Under the pieces are notes generated by a model. It made no database searches. It was not told the DNA's origin and worked only from the letters and a program-made list of their open reading frames with translations. Below, one piece after another: positions 35,595 through 44,011 of a DNA stretch of 64,000 nt. Source of the DNA: G965116155 sp965116155 (GTDB lineage Bacteria; Bdellovibrionota; Bdellovibrionia; Bdellovibrionales; UBA1609); contig OZ220488.1 of assembly GCA_965116155.1 (NCBI GenBank), positions 620,001 through 684,000 on the forward strand, in the 5' to 3' direction. The stretch's first letter is position 1. Each line of letters starts with the position of its first letter. Position numbers and translations under genes: made by a program.

Positions 35595-38436
35595 AAACGC
35601 GCTAAGCGCTTTGGTGTGCGCATGCTGTTTGTGCATGAATTTAAGCTGTAGCCGGCACCAATGGTTTGGCGGGCATGCTGCTGACCCCCAGAGCATGGAC
35701 GTGGCCTATGGCTTAGACTGTTTTAAGCACCTGCCAAACAATGTGCGCCGCATGTTTATGGGGCAACTTTCGGACCCGCAGGTGGCAGAGGCTTTTAACT
35801 GTGTGCGCACAAGTGTGAAGGGCTTTTTGCGGCATGTGAAACCTTCTAACCCTAAGGGGTATGCCCTGGAGGATGTGTATGGAGTTTTAAGGAGGCATTT
35901 TCCAAAAATTCCAGAGTCCGACTACTGGATGCTAGAGGATTTTTTTCGTTTAAAAAAGACCCTCGTTGCAGGCAGTAGCCAGTTTTTGTCTTTTGAAGAG
36001 GCCAACAAAATGCTCCAACTATTAGATAGCGTGCAAGAAGGAGCTTTAGAGCTAAACCAGCATAAGTGCGTGTATGTGTTTGGTTCAGCGCCCGGTTGCA
36101 GCACTGCTGGTGCCTTGCAGTTAGAGCGCGCCCGCGTGGCTTTGTTTGCAGCTCTAAACCGCATGGGTGCGTATTTGCAAAAGCATATGGAGCCTGGAGA
36201 GCAGATGGATGTGTTTGCTTTGCCTTTAAGTTACGGGATGTTCGATGCGTCTTTGCTTGCATCAGGCCCCCATAGCTTGACCTACGGCCTAAACCCTAAA
36301 CAGGCGCGGGACAAGGTTTTTGCCGAAGCGCGCGCATGGCAGGCCAAAAATACTGGTGCATCAGCGCTAAAGGATCATACTACTCAGGAGCCTCTTTTGC
36401 TGGGTGAAATGCGGGTGTTTAGTGAGCGCTGGCGTATGGGTATTCAAAATTGGATGCGCTTGGTTATGGCGCTTAAGTCTTTCGCCGTGGGCAGTGTGGG
36501 GTCTGAGGTGTCGGGCGATCAGATGCCTATTTTTTTAAAAAGCCTGGGAGAGTGGTTTTGGTTAGGTGTGAGCTTTTACCATGGAGTGGGGCGAGAGCCC
36601 GCTTTGGGTGTTGCGGAGCATTTGGACCACTTAAACGCGTGGGTGTTGCAACTATTGCACCAGTGGGAGCTAGCTATTAAAAGACAAGCCAGAGTTGCAC
36701 CTGGTGCCCATATAACCTCACTCGAAAAAGCTGCACTGGAAAAAGACGCCTATGTATCTTACCAGCAAATAGCGGCTGTGCTAGAGGGGGTGGAGGACTT
36801 GCTAGGGACCTTGCCTTACTCGATCGGAGCCACCTCTGCCATGGATGTGGGAGTGTTTTTGCTAGAAAACATGTTCCGCCAAAAAGACACCCTACGCACA
36901 ATCGAACGCGGCCAAGGGGGCGGACTGCACTTGCAGTCGGGAGTCCGGTTGCGCCATGTGCAGGGCTTAAAAAGCGAGTGGCACGCTTGGTACGAAAGGC
37001 AGAAGTTTATTAATTCTAAGCGCAAACAGCACAGTGCATCGGTGCAAATGAGTGATCTCAATGGTGTGCCTGGCCTTGTGACTTTAGGGCAGCTGCGCAC
37101 TTATGTGGCCAAATCTCCAGTGCACGTAGGCGGAGGTGGAGCTTTGGCTCAGTTGGATTTTGCACGCTCTCGTGTAGAATTATCCAAAGAGCATGCCAAC
37201 TTTGACCCAGACGATTGGACACGTAAAAATCTGTTTTACACTTTAACACGCTTAGTGATGCGCAGTGTGGGTCAACCTAGAAGCATGCCCGATGATGGAG
37301 CTAATGATGGGGCTGATGATAGGGGGGGCGAAAACCTGCTCGACCCTTTGCCTCCGGATAGAAGCGTAACGGCTGCGGTGGACACTTGGGTGCTCAGCCG
37401 ATCGGCGGTGCAGCATTTTTATAACAACATTTACGCTGTGGGTGTAGATATAGGTTTTATGGACGAAGGAGCATGCCCTTCTGGGGGGCGTGTGTTTGAG
37501 GAGATTAGAACATTAAGCCTGTCTGGGGGCAGAGGGGATGGGGCCAGTGTGGTGCAGGTGGCGGATTGGTTGCTGCTTTTGTACTCGGGCCTAGCCTTGG
37601 GAGCGCGTTTGCATGAAGATATGCAAGCGCATGCACAACAAAGGGGCTTGATGACTCAGGGAGCGCATATGCTGGGGGTGGACAGAGCCGTGGCCCAGGA
37701 GTATTTGAAGCGCTATTTGGAGGCGTATTTTTATGGATTCCCTGGCCTGTTGGGGTATATGAGGCACTTGAGGTCTGAGGGGCGCGCAGAGGATTTTGTT
37801 TCGGCCATGATAGAGTTAGGCGTAGAGGATGCTGAGGATAACGAGGGCTGTGCTGAGGGCAGCGTGTGCCGCGGCACTTTGTCGTATATGTCTATGGTAC
37901 TGCACTACCTTGAAGTAGCCTTTATGCAGTTTGGCAAAGCAGATGCGCAGGTGCTTAGTGCCAAGGATGCTTGGGATTTATTTGATAGCCGTTATGAGGC
38001 GATGATTCTATATGAGGGTCAAAAAAGGTTCCGCCAAATGCGCGAGAAGCACAAGGGAGACAAGCGGCGTGCTGATGAGATTATAGATGGCGAAATTCCG
38101 CTGGAGGATATAACAGCCGAAGAATCCAGCAGCTGGGGAGACTGGGTGGTTAGGCTACCGATTTCGGTGGTGTTGAAAATGTTTGGAGAGTTTGACTCTT
38201 TGTGGGCGCAGTTGTTGTTTCAGCGTTTTATGGTTAAGGGTGATATGCCTGGGGTGTTTGGTTGGATTGCTTTATACACTAAGCGCATATGGGGCTTTAA
38301 GAGGGCGTATGATTTTTCGGTGGATCGGGCTTTTGTGGTGAAACTGATAGGTAATGTTAAGCACTCCTCGGCCAATGGCTCGGAGCGCCGTGAGCGCCCT
38401 CCTGGCTGGTTGCCCAAATTCCAGTGCACGTTATAA
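35584..38436 (+). CDS. large lipoprotein of unknown function
   Basis: A 950-residue lipoprotein: signal ALSALVCACCLCMNLSCS with lipobox NLSC, preceded by ribosome site AGGGG. It overlaps the upstream barrel gene by 11 bases, implying coupled translation and a joint function at the outer membrane. The mature protein is mainly helical, with paired cysteines (NCVRTS, CPSGG, CAEGSVCRG) and an acid-rich stretch near residue 575 (DDGANDGADDRGGEN). No known domain is recognised; its size and partner suggest a plug, scaffold or surface complex. A type B element begins 7 bases after its stop. Confidence 0.7.
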   Translation: MSFKNALSALVCACCLCMNLSCSRHQWFGGHAADPQSMDVAYGLDCFKHLPNNVRRMFMGQLSDPQVAEAFNCVRTSVKGFLRHVKPSNPKGYALEDVYGVLRRHFPKIPESDYWMLEDFFRLKKTLVAGSSQFLSFEEANKMLQLLDSVQEGALELNQHKCVYVFGSAPGCSTAGALQLERARVALFAALNRMGAYLQKHMEPGEQMDVFALPLSYGMFDASLLASGPHSLTYGLNPKQARDKVFAEARAWQAKNTGASALKDHTTQEPLLLGEMRVFSERWRMGIQNWMRLVMALKSFAVGSVGSEVSGDQMPIFLKSLGEWFWLGVSFYHGVGREPALGVAEHLDHLNAWVLQLLHQWELAIKRQARVAPGAHITSLEKAALEKDAYVSYQQIAAVLEGVEDLLGTLPYSIGATSAMDVGVFLLENMFRQKDTLRTIERGQGGGLHLQSGVRLRHVQGLKSEWHAWYERQKFINSKRKQHSASVQMSDLNGVPGLVTLGQLRTYVAKSPVHVGGGGALAQLDFARSRVELSKEHANFDPDDWTRKNLFYTLTRLVMRSVGQPRSMPDDGANDGADDRGGENLLDPLPPDRSVTAAVDTWVLSRSAVQHFYNNIYAVGVDIGFMDEGACPSGGRVFEEIRTLSLSGGRGDGASVVQVADWLLLLYSGLALGARLHEDMQAHAQQRGLMTQGAHMLGVDRAVAQEYLKRYLEAYFYGFPGLLGYMRHLRSEGRAEDFVSAMIELGVEDAEDNEGCAEGSVCRGTLSYMSMVLHYLEVAFMQFGKADAQVLSAKDAWDLFDSRYEAMILYEGQKRFRQMREKHKGDKRRADEIIDGEIPLEDITAEESSSWGDWVVRLPISVVLKMFGEFDSLWAQLLFQRFMVKGDMPGVFGWIALYTKRIWGFKRAYDFSVDRAFVVKLIGNVKHSSANGSERRERPPGWLPKFQCTL

Positions 38437-38442
38437 ATTACA

Positions 38443-38605
38443 GACTAGCCAAAACACCTTAGTATGAAGCGCAGCCTGGTAAAGCACCGAAAGGTGCACC
38501 AGGCCAGCGGAATAACAGGTGTTTTGGCGGTCTATGCAGCTATCTATGGCCCTGCGGCTTGGGGCGATCTCTAAGCCCGAAGCCGCGACACTGTCGCCAA
38601 AGCCC
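38443..38605. repeat. type B element B6, linker and type E hairpin
   Basis: B6 (38443-38536) has arms AAAACACCT/AGGTGTTTTGGCGGTC and inner GCCTGGT/ACCAGGC. The linker CTATGCAGCTATCTATGGCC is followed by an E hairpin in reverse orientation, GCGGCTTGGGGC with GCCCGAAGCCGC. Confidence 0.82.
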
Positions 38606-38624
38606 CGTGAGCCCGGGCAAACAC

Positions 38625-38800
38625 AAATTAGAGCGCTAGTAAAATTCTCTAAGGTAGAATGCGTAAGCATAAAAGTGCCAACAAAAAAGCGTGAGCATAA
38701 AAGTGTTAGTGAGGGTGCCATGGCCGGAGAGCGCAGCCGATAGAGCACTTTCATGTGCGCAAGGCAAGCGGTCCATGCCAGGGCGCCCTCACGTGCTGGA
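38625..38800. repeat. half type A element and a further palindrome
   Basis: AATTAGAGCGCTAGTAAAAT followed by TCTCTAAGG (38627 on) is only one end of a type A element. It is followed by an element (about 38708-38793) with arms GTGAGGGTGCCATGGCC and GCCAGGGCGCCCTCAC. The right end of that element reappears inverted in chimera A5. Confidence 0.7.
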
Positions 38801-38859
38801 TAGCTTCTGGCTTCAGCCTTACGCAGTCTATCTGATAGCGTCGGTAGCTATCTAGTTTT

Positions 38860-38952
38860 CCCTTGAAATTTTGGGGCTCTCCGCTTACCACCTGCTTAGC
38901 ACCCCATAAAGGGGCGCAGGTGGCTTCGCTATCCGCCCAAGATTTCAAGGGG
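38860..38952. repeat. palindromic element C3
   Basis: Arms CCCTTGAAATTTTGGG and CCCAAGATTTCAAGGG pair with one mismatch in 16 around the hairpin CACCTGC/GCAGGTG. It is flanked on the right by CACTTTTATGCTTACGCACC. Confidence 0.82.
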
Positions 38953-39005
38953 CCACTTTTATGCTTACGCACCTTGGGCGCGGGCCATCTACGAGAGTGT
39001 GTACG

Positions 39006-39280
39006 CTTTGGACCTACAGATCGTCCAAAGCTATCGGCGCGTTGAGGGCTGTCTAGCGCGCAAAAACACTTTAAATGGGAGCCTCGCTTGCCACCTTGGC
39101 TGGCGCCCCTTGCAGGGGCTGCCAATGTGTCTGCGTCTCTGATCAAAGTGTTTTTGCTGGCGCTTTTATCCTTACGGGACAAGTGGGCCTGCCTGAAGCA
39201 TTTTTGTGCACTAGACAGCTAAAGGCATCTATGATGCCTGTTGGACTTCCCCAGATTTTGCTAGCGCTTTAATTTGGCGT
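39006..39280. repeat. type E hairpin, palindromic element C1 and half element
   Basis: The E hairpin GCTTTGGAC/GTCCAAAGC (39006-39031) is perfect. C1 (39061-39156) has perfect 12 bp arms CAAAAACACTTT/AAAGTGTTTTTG. A partial copy (39191-39229) matches 33897 in reverse, and a right end CTAGCGCTTTAA closes the block before tRNA-Ser. Confidence 0.75.
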
Positions 39281-39333
39281 AAAAAAGTGCCTTTAACGAA
39301 AGCCTAGCAGATGGTATACAGGGAGTGTCCATG

Positions 39334-39425
<92 letters not shown>

Positions 39426-39436
39426 ACCCAGTTAAA

Positions 39437-39560
39437 GACTAGCCCAAACACCTTGAGCATGTAGTGCAGCCACCTTGGCAGCCCCTGCAGGGGCGTCAGC
39501 CAAAGTGGCAAACGGAAGGTTATCAAGGTGTTTTTGCCGGCGCTTTTATGCTTACAGCGT
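39437..39560. repeat. type B palindromic element B7
   Basis: Outer arms CAAACACCTTGA/TATCAAGGTGTTTTTG and inner GGCAGCCCC/GGGGCGTC. It is followed by CGCTTTTATGCTTACAGCG, a flanking motif shared with other copies, just upstream of the methyltransferase gene. Confidence 0.8.
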
Positions 39561-39582
39561 AAGCATCCGACAACATGGCAGG

Positions 39583-40266
39583 ATGCCGATTGAAAAAATA
39601 CACTCCCTTCATCATGTCAGTAAGCAACGGGTACGGGACTTAGGTGAGGTATTTACACCCGAAAAATGCGTTACAAAAATGCTACATCTTGTGCCAAAAG
39701 CGCTCTGGCAGGATGAGGGGGTCATTTTTTTCGAGCCCACATGCGGCACAGGCAACTTTGTCACCGCCATAGCGCAAAAAAGGCTAGAGCACTTATTTTT
39801 AAAAGCTAAGACCTCAGGTAGCCCCAAGCCCTGCTACTACGCCATAGCGCACACCATAAACAGCTTATGGGCCATAGATGTCGACAAAAACAACATTAAA
39901 ACCTGCCAAAAAAGAACCTGGCAATTGGTGCACGACTTTTGCCATGCCCACCCCTCACCAAAAAAATCCACCACAAAAGAGCGCGCACACTTTTGGGCCC
40001 ATGTACTTTGCTGCATAAAATGGCAAATACACCAGAATGAATTTTTTTATGCCTTAAAAAAGGCACCCAGCGCCACTATAAAATGCAGCTTTGCAAATGT
40101 TTTAGCAAGACCTTTAAATTTTAAAAACTCTTGGGCTGCGCATTTTAAAAAACTACAAGCCCAAAATATTGTATCTTTAGATTTTGAAAAAGCTTTAAAG
40201 CATATAAACAAAGCCCGCAGCCAAAAAGAGAGCAACAAAAACGGCTCCCTGCTGCAAGCTTTATAA
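39583..40266 (+). CDS. DNA adenine methyltransferase, part 1 (cofactor-binding half)
   Basis: A 227-residue protein carrying the N-terminal half of a gamma-type DNA adenine methyltransferase: motif X region GEVFTPEKCV (21-30) and motif I FEPTCGTGNF (50-59), which bind S-adenosylmethionine, followed by a Lys-rich helical region that ends SLLQAL. The catalytic NPPY motif is missing and is found in the next gene, 20 bases downstream in another frame. The ATG at 39583 is chosen because upstream codons fall in repeat B7. The two products presumably assemble as a heterodimer, unless the split inactivated the enzyme. Confidence 0.82.
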   Translation: MPIEKIHSLHHVSKQRVRDLGEVFTPEKCVTKMLHLVPKALWQDEGVIFFEPTCGTGNFVTAIAQKRLEHLFLKAKTSGSPKPCYYAIAHTINSLWAIDVDKNNIKTCQKRTWQLVHDFCHAHPSPKKSTTKERAHFWAHVLCCIKWQIHQNEFFYALKKAPSATIKCSFANVLARPLNFKNSWAAHFKKLQAQNIVSLDFEKALKHINKARSQKESNKNGSLLQAL

Positions 40267-40286
40267 ATAACAACCAGGGTGTTTAA

Positions 40287-41273
40287 ATGTTAAATTATAT
40301 AAAAACCACTCAGCCAAGGCGGGTTATTGCCATAGGCAATCCACCTTATCAAGAGGAAGACCCAGGGTTTGGCAGGAGCGCCAAGCCTATATACAATAAA
40401 GTAGTAGAGGCTTTGCTGGATGCAAGTGTTATAAGCCAAGTGCTTGTTGTTATACCTGCTAGGTGGTTCTCTGGCGGCAAGGGCTTAGATAAATTTCGTG
40501 CTAAAATCACACACAGCAATAAGGTGCGGGAAATTTGTTATTTTGAGCGCTCTAAGGCGGTATTTCCTACTGTTGAAATAAGTGGTGGCGTATGCTTTTT
40601 GTATTATGACAAAAAATTTTGCGGCTTGGCTCAAATTAAGAATCAAAAAAAGCGCAGCCTATTTGCACTAGATAAGTACGATATTATCGTGCCCCACAAA
40701 GAAGCATTGCCGATTTTAGAAAAAGTGTTATCAAGGCATAAGGGTAAGTTTTTAGATCAAGTTGTGTGGGCCAGAAACCCTTTTGGAATAGAGTGCCATT
40801 TTTTTAAAAAAAACCCAAGGCCAAAAAAAGGCAGTGTCGCATGCCTGGCTTATAGAAAAGCTGTGCACCATATAGCACAAGAGTTAGTATTAAAAAATCA
40901 AAATAAAATTCCCAAATTTAAAGTGGCTTTTCCTAATGCTGTAGGCAATAGCTCTGTTAAGACCCTGCCTAGGCCTGCGCAGTTTTTTATTGTAAAGCCA
41001 GGGCAGATAACGACAGAAACCTACAGCATAGCGGGTAGTTTTAATACTAAAAAAGAGGCTGAGAATTTTTTATATTTTTTGCAAAGTTATTTGGCGCGTT
41101 TTTTATTAGGGTTAAGAAAGCCCACTCACCACACGAGCAAAAAAAGCTTCCTCTGGGTGCCTTTTATGTCTACAAAAATGAAGTGGACCGACGAAAAGCT
41201 GTTTAAACATTTTGGCATTCTAAAAAAAGAGCAATCCTACATCATAAATCAAGTTCACCAGTGGACCCCCTAA
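40287..41273 (+). CDS. DNA adenine methyltransferase, part 2 (catalytic half)
   Basis: A 328-residue protein with the catalytic motif IV GNPPYQ at residues 17-22, followed by VVIPARWFSGGKGLDKFR and KAVFPTVEISGGVCFLYY, typical of Eco57I-like or type IIG methylases, and a C-terminal target-recognition-like part ending FLWVPFMSTKMKWTDEKLFKHFG. Motif I is absent here but present in the gene upstream. It has its own ribosome site (AGGG) and an in-frame TAA directly before its ATG, so it is translated separately and is not a simple frameshift of one gene. No restriction endonuclease gene is adjacent. A small CAGGCA/TGCCTG hairpin follows. Confidence 0.85.
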   Translation: MLNYIKTTQPRRVIAIGNPPYQEEDPGFGRSAKPIYNKVVEALLDASVISQVLVVIPARWFSGGKGLDKFRAKITHSNKVREICYFERSKAVFPTVEISGGVCFLYYDKKFCGLAQIKNQKKRSLFALDKYDIIVPHKEALPILEKVLSRHKGKFLDQVVWARNPFGIECHFFKKNPRPKKGSVACLAYRKAVHHIAQELVLKNQNKIPKFKVAFPNAVGNSSVKTLPRPAQFFIVKPGQITTETYSIAGSFNTKKEAENFLYFLQSYLARFLLGLRKPTHHTSKKSFLWVPFMSTKMKWTDEKLFKHFGILKKEQSYIINQVHQWTP

Positions 41274-41361
41274 GCAACAGGCACATGTACTGCCTGCAAA
41301 ATGAGGGCTATCATGGCGATGGGGTTGACTTCTTTCATTACTCTTGGTAGAAAGGCTCTCG

Positions 41362-42207
41362 ATGACAACTTTTTTGCATTGGTTTGGTGTGATGCTTTTG
41401 GTTTTTGTAAGCCCGCTTGGTGGTATGAGCCGGCTAGTCTATGCAAGGACCCTAAGCCTCCAACAGCAAGTAGCCCTTGAGGTGCTAAAAGATTGTGTGG
41501 GCCTTTTAAAACAAGGGCACAGTATACCCGCACAACATATGCGACCACTAAAACGCTGGCATAAACAGCAAAAAAATCTAAAAAAACGACAAGTGCATAC
41601 AATAATAAGCCACACGGAACATTTATCTTACTTAAAAGTATCGCGGTCTGAAATAGAAAGCATGGTGTCGCATGCTGACGAGGACTTGAGCGAAGCATTT
41701 ATCAAAGATGCGCCTGTTTTTGCGTATAAAGTGCCCTTTGATGTATCGGCACTGCCTCAATTTATTCGAGACAACCTAGGCACAGTGGATAGTGCGTCTT
41801 ATGACGCCAGTTATTTTATTATTTTACAGTTTAATGGCGAAACAGCGGATTTTTATCCTGTTAGCGCTGCGGTTTTTCTAGCAAATTATGCCACCGTCAC
41901 CCCTGAACAAGTGGCTGAACGCAACGCACATTTATACGAAAACCTTACTGGCTTTGATGGCTTCAACCAACTGCTGGATCAGAAAGATCAAAAGCTATTG
42001 GCCATAAGCAAAACTAAAGCCACCCAAATGATTAGGCTCTCCAAACTGGGCTTTGCCACTAGCACAACTGTAGAAATCGATGCTCCTTGGGGAGGCACCC
42101 AAACCAAAACCGAAGGAAAAGATGGTTTTGTAGTGTTAGACCAGAGCCCGTATCTTGTTAACGCCGATTCATCTGGCTTGCCAATTGGGTACCGACCAAA
42201 AGACTAA
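41362..42207 (+). CDS. secreted protein of unknown function
   Basis: A 281-residue protein with signal peptide FLHWFGVMLLVFVSPLGGMS. The ATG at 41362 follows AGAAAGG by 8 bases. Residues 30-95 are basic and helical; the remainder mixes strands and helices (SYFIILQFNGETADFYPVSAAVF) and ends with a charged tail. No family recognised. It lies between the split methyltransferase and the PIN-domain pair on a likely accessory segment, but a signal peptide argues against a direct part in restriction. Confidence 0.6.
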   Translation: MTTFLHWFGVMLLVFVSPLGGMSRLVYARTLSLQQQVALEVLKDCVGLLKQGHSIPAQHMRPLKRWHKQQKNLKKRQVHTIISHTEHLSYLKVSRSEIESMVSHADEDLSEAFIKDAPVFAYKVPFDVSALPQFIRDNLGTVDSASYDASYFIILQFNGETADFYPVSAAVFLANYATVTPEQVAERNAHLYENLTGFDGFNQLLDQKDQKLLAISKTKATQMIRLSKLGFATSTTVEIDAPWGGTQTKTEGKDGFVVLDQSPYLVNADSSGLPIGYRPKD

Positions 42208-42273
42208 GACTTCCTGGGACGTTTTTGTGCACTACCGTACGCAACAAGCACATTGTGCCAGGCAGGGTGTACT

Positions 42274-43017
42274 TTAGAGCCTCAAATTATCCGGCACAAA
42301 TATTGTTTTCCCAGGAAGCTTAAGTTTGCTTGCACAGTAAATCAAATCTACATCAGCAGTAACCAGCATGTTTAGTTTTGAATTTTTGAAAAAATTTAAA
42401 ATCATAGCATCAGATGCCCCTAGACCAAATTTTTCAACCAGGTGTACCATATTCCCCCAATTTAGATCTTCGTTGAAAAAAGGATGCTCCCCATTACGAG
42501 CCATAGATGGCGGATAGTTTAGATGCCAGAGGTCCACTGTACGACGCCACGTGTCTTGTATTCTGCCAACAAGATAGTCTGAACAAAACTTTAACCACAT
42601 ATCCACCCCATTGACTCTGTACTGAGACAAAAGTTTGCGAAAGCCTTTAATTTTTTGATCTGATAACTTAAAGAGTTTTTCATTTTCATGCGCTGCACGA
42701 AATTGTGTGCGCAAAGACTTAAGTTTTAAAGTCACTTGAGGGTGCAGGTTGTCGTTGGCATCTTCTAGAAGATCAATCAGAGACTCTGGAATTACAACCC
42801 TACGATGAAGTTCAATAAATTCTGATCTAACGTTTATATTCGTATAAACTGGGATTTTTGAGTCTGAAAAAATATTAAATATTTTTTCAGACTCATCATT
42901 AAATTTGTCGAGCGGGTAACTTAATGAAAACAAAATGTTGGTGTCCACCAAACACCCTGTATTGTTACTATGTTTTATAAAACTCGGAGCATCACCAAAC
43001 CTCAAAATTTGCGCCAT
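42274..43017 (-). CDS. PIN-domain protein, probable toxin RNase
   Basis: A 247-residue protein with PIN-type nuclease residues: an Asp in GCLVDTNILFSL (about residue 25), Glu in RSEFIEL, the later GASDAMILNF and the last acidic patch MLVTADVDLIY. PIN proteins of type II toxin-antitoxin systems cleave tRNA or rRNA. At 247 residues it is larger than the usual 130-150-residue VapC, because a helical insertion separates the acidic residues. It starts 2 bases after a small basic gene that looks like its antitoxin. Not every PIN protein is a toxin, so this is a likely rather than sure role. Confidence 0.75.
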   Translation of the reverse strand: MAQILRFGDAPSFIKHSNNTGCLVDTNILFSLSYPLDKFNDESEKIFNIFSDSKIPVYTNINVRSEFIELHRRVVIPESLIDLLEDANDNLHPQVTLKLKSLRTQFRAAHENEKLFKLSDQKIKGFRKLLSQYRVNGVDMWLKFCSDYLVGRIQDTWRRTVDLWHLNYPPSMARNGEHPFFNEDLNWGNMVHLVEKFGLGASDAMILNFFKNSKLNMLVTADVDLIYCASKLKLPGKTIFVPDNLRL

Positions 43018-43019
43018 AT

Positions 43020-43208
43020 TTAAAGCGTATTTTGTCTGGTAGGAGCAGCAGTTTTGTCTCTTTCTGGCACCTCCTGGGTGCCAGATGGATTTTGCCTAAG
43101 TCCATCAATTAGTTCTTTTGAAGCTCTCCTTTTTTTATGCTTCATATAGACTGCCTTTATTTTTGCTGCCCCACCTGGCACTGGAGTTTTTGGCTTAACC
43201 TCATTCAT
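43020..43208 (-). CDS. small basic protein, candidate antitoxin
   Basis: A 62-residue protein starting MNEVKPKTPVPGGAAKIKAV, with a strong ribosome site AAAAGGAGG 7 bases before the ATG at 43208. It is rich in Lys and Arg (KHKKRRASKELIDGL) and lacks a recognisable DNA-binding fold. Position directly upstream of, and coupled to, the PIN gene suggests an antitoxin or partner. No sequence family supports this, so the function is inferred from context only. Confidence 0.55.
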   Translation of the reverse strand: MNEVKPKTPVPGGAAKIKAVYMKHKKRRASKELIDGLRQNPSGTQEVPERDKTAAPTRQNTL

Positions 43209-43303
43209 GGATTGCCTCCTTTTATGCAAAAACATTGTACCACGACTTGAGCATGCTGCAAGTTATTAGAAATAAAAGCTTTTTTGCTCAATGTTTGGGG
43301 CTT

Positions 43304-43470
43304 CGACGGGAGTGTCGCGGCTTTGGACCTAGGACATCCAAAGCCGCAGGGCCATAGAAGCTTCATAGGTCGGAAAATGCCATGTGGGACGCTTATCTTC
43401 CTGGTGAACACCACTTTCAGGGGTTGCCAGAAAGATGCGCTTAATCCCATGGCATTTTCCTAGCACTCTG
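43304..43470. repeat. type E hairpin plus type A element A8
   Basis: The E hairpin GCGGCTTTGGA/TCCAAAGCCGC (43317-43347) is perfect. The linker AGGGCCATAGAAGCTTCATA leads into A8 (43363-43470), whose arms AAAATGCCATG/CATGGCATTTT enclose CCTGGTGAACACC/GGGGTTGCCAG. Confidence 0.85.
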
Positions 43471-43482
43471 ATGCTTACGCAC

Positions 43483-43594
43483 TTATAGGTCGGAAAATGC
43501 CATGTGGGACGCTTATCTCTAGCGCGGTCGCCCCCACAAGGGGGGCTGCGCTAGAGATGGCGCTTAGTCCCAGAGAATTTTGCTAACGCTCTAA
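43483..43594. repeat. chimeric type A element A9
   Basis: The left arm AAAATGCCATGTGGGA is that of A8, but the right arm TCCCAGAGAATTTT is that of A1/A3, so only the inner TCCCA can pair. The inner hairpin CTCTAGCGCGG/CTGCGCTAGAG is intact. It abuts the tRNA-Leu 3' end. Confidence 0.85.
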
Positions 43595-43598
43595 CTTA

Positions 43599-43685
43599 TG
43601 GTGCGCCAAAGAGGACTCGAACCTCCACGTCCTAACGGACAATAGGCCCTCAACCTATCCTGTCTACCAGTTCCAGCATTGGCGC
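43599..43685 (-). tRNA. tRNA-Leu (anticodon GAG)
   Basis: On the minus strand the acceptor stem is GCGCCAA/TTGGCGC with an A discriminator and encoded CCA. The anticodon loop TTGAGGG gives GAG, reading CTC/CTT leucine codons. A long variable arm (TGTCCGTTAGGACGT) and T-arm GGAGGTTCGAGTCCTC fit a class II tRNA-Leu. Element A9 touches its 3' end. Confidence 0.95.
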
Positions 43686-43770
43686 GTGCATAACATGCTA
43701 GCATGTTTTAACACAATCTGATCGCCTTGGCGCTTCATACAAGAGGTGTCCATGGCTTTAAGCCCATCTG

Positions 43771-44011
43771 GCAGGTCAGGTCACGCCTGAGTTTTGCGCG
43801 ATTAATAAAGCCCGGACGCAGGCGGCATTGTTTTCCTCAATTTACCTACAATTGCACTTGCGAATACGGGCTTAGACCTAACCTGCAGGGCCATAGATGC
43901 CTTATAGGCCGCAAAACAAACTTGGGCCTTTCGTTTGTCCCAAGGGCAGACATTTCTCATCTAACCCTGGGACTGCACTTACTGGCCAAGTTTGTTTTGC
44001 TAGCGCTCTAA
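43771..44011. repeat. type D element D4 and type A element A10
   Basis: D4 (43771-43886) has ends GCAGGTCAGGTC/GACCTAACCTGC and is an inverted relative of D2. After the linker AGGGCCATAGATGCC comes A10 (43902-44011), with arms CAAAACAAACTTGG/CCAAGTTTGTTTTG. Its end CTAGCGCTCTAATT supplies the gcvH stop codon on the minus strand. Confidence 0.85.

Noticed and set aside
38437..39333. CRISPR array or tandem repeat array
   Set aside because: The region is repeat-dense, but units differ in type and length, are palindromic over their full length and have no regular spacers or cas genes.
39583..41273. Single methyltransferase gene broken by a sequencing frameshift
   Set aside because: Part 2 has a stop directly upstream in its own frame and its own ribosome site, and the parts are separated by about 20 non-coding bases. 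A one-base error would not join them.
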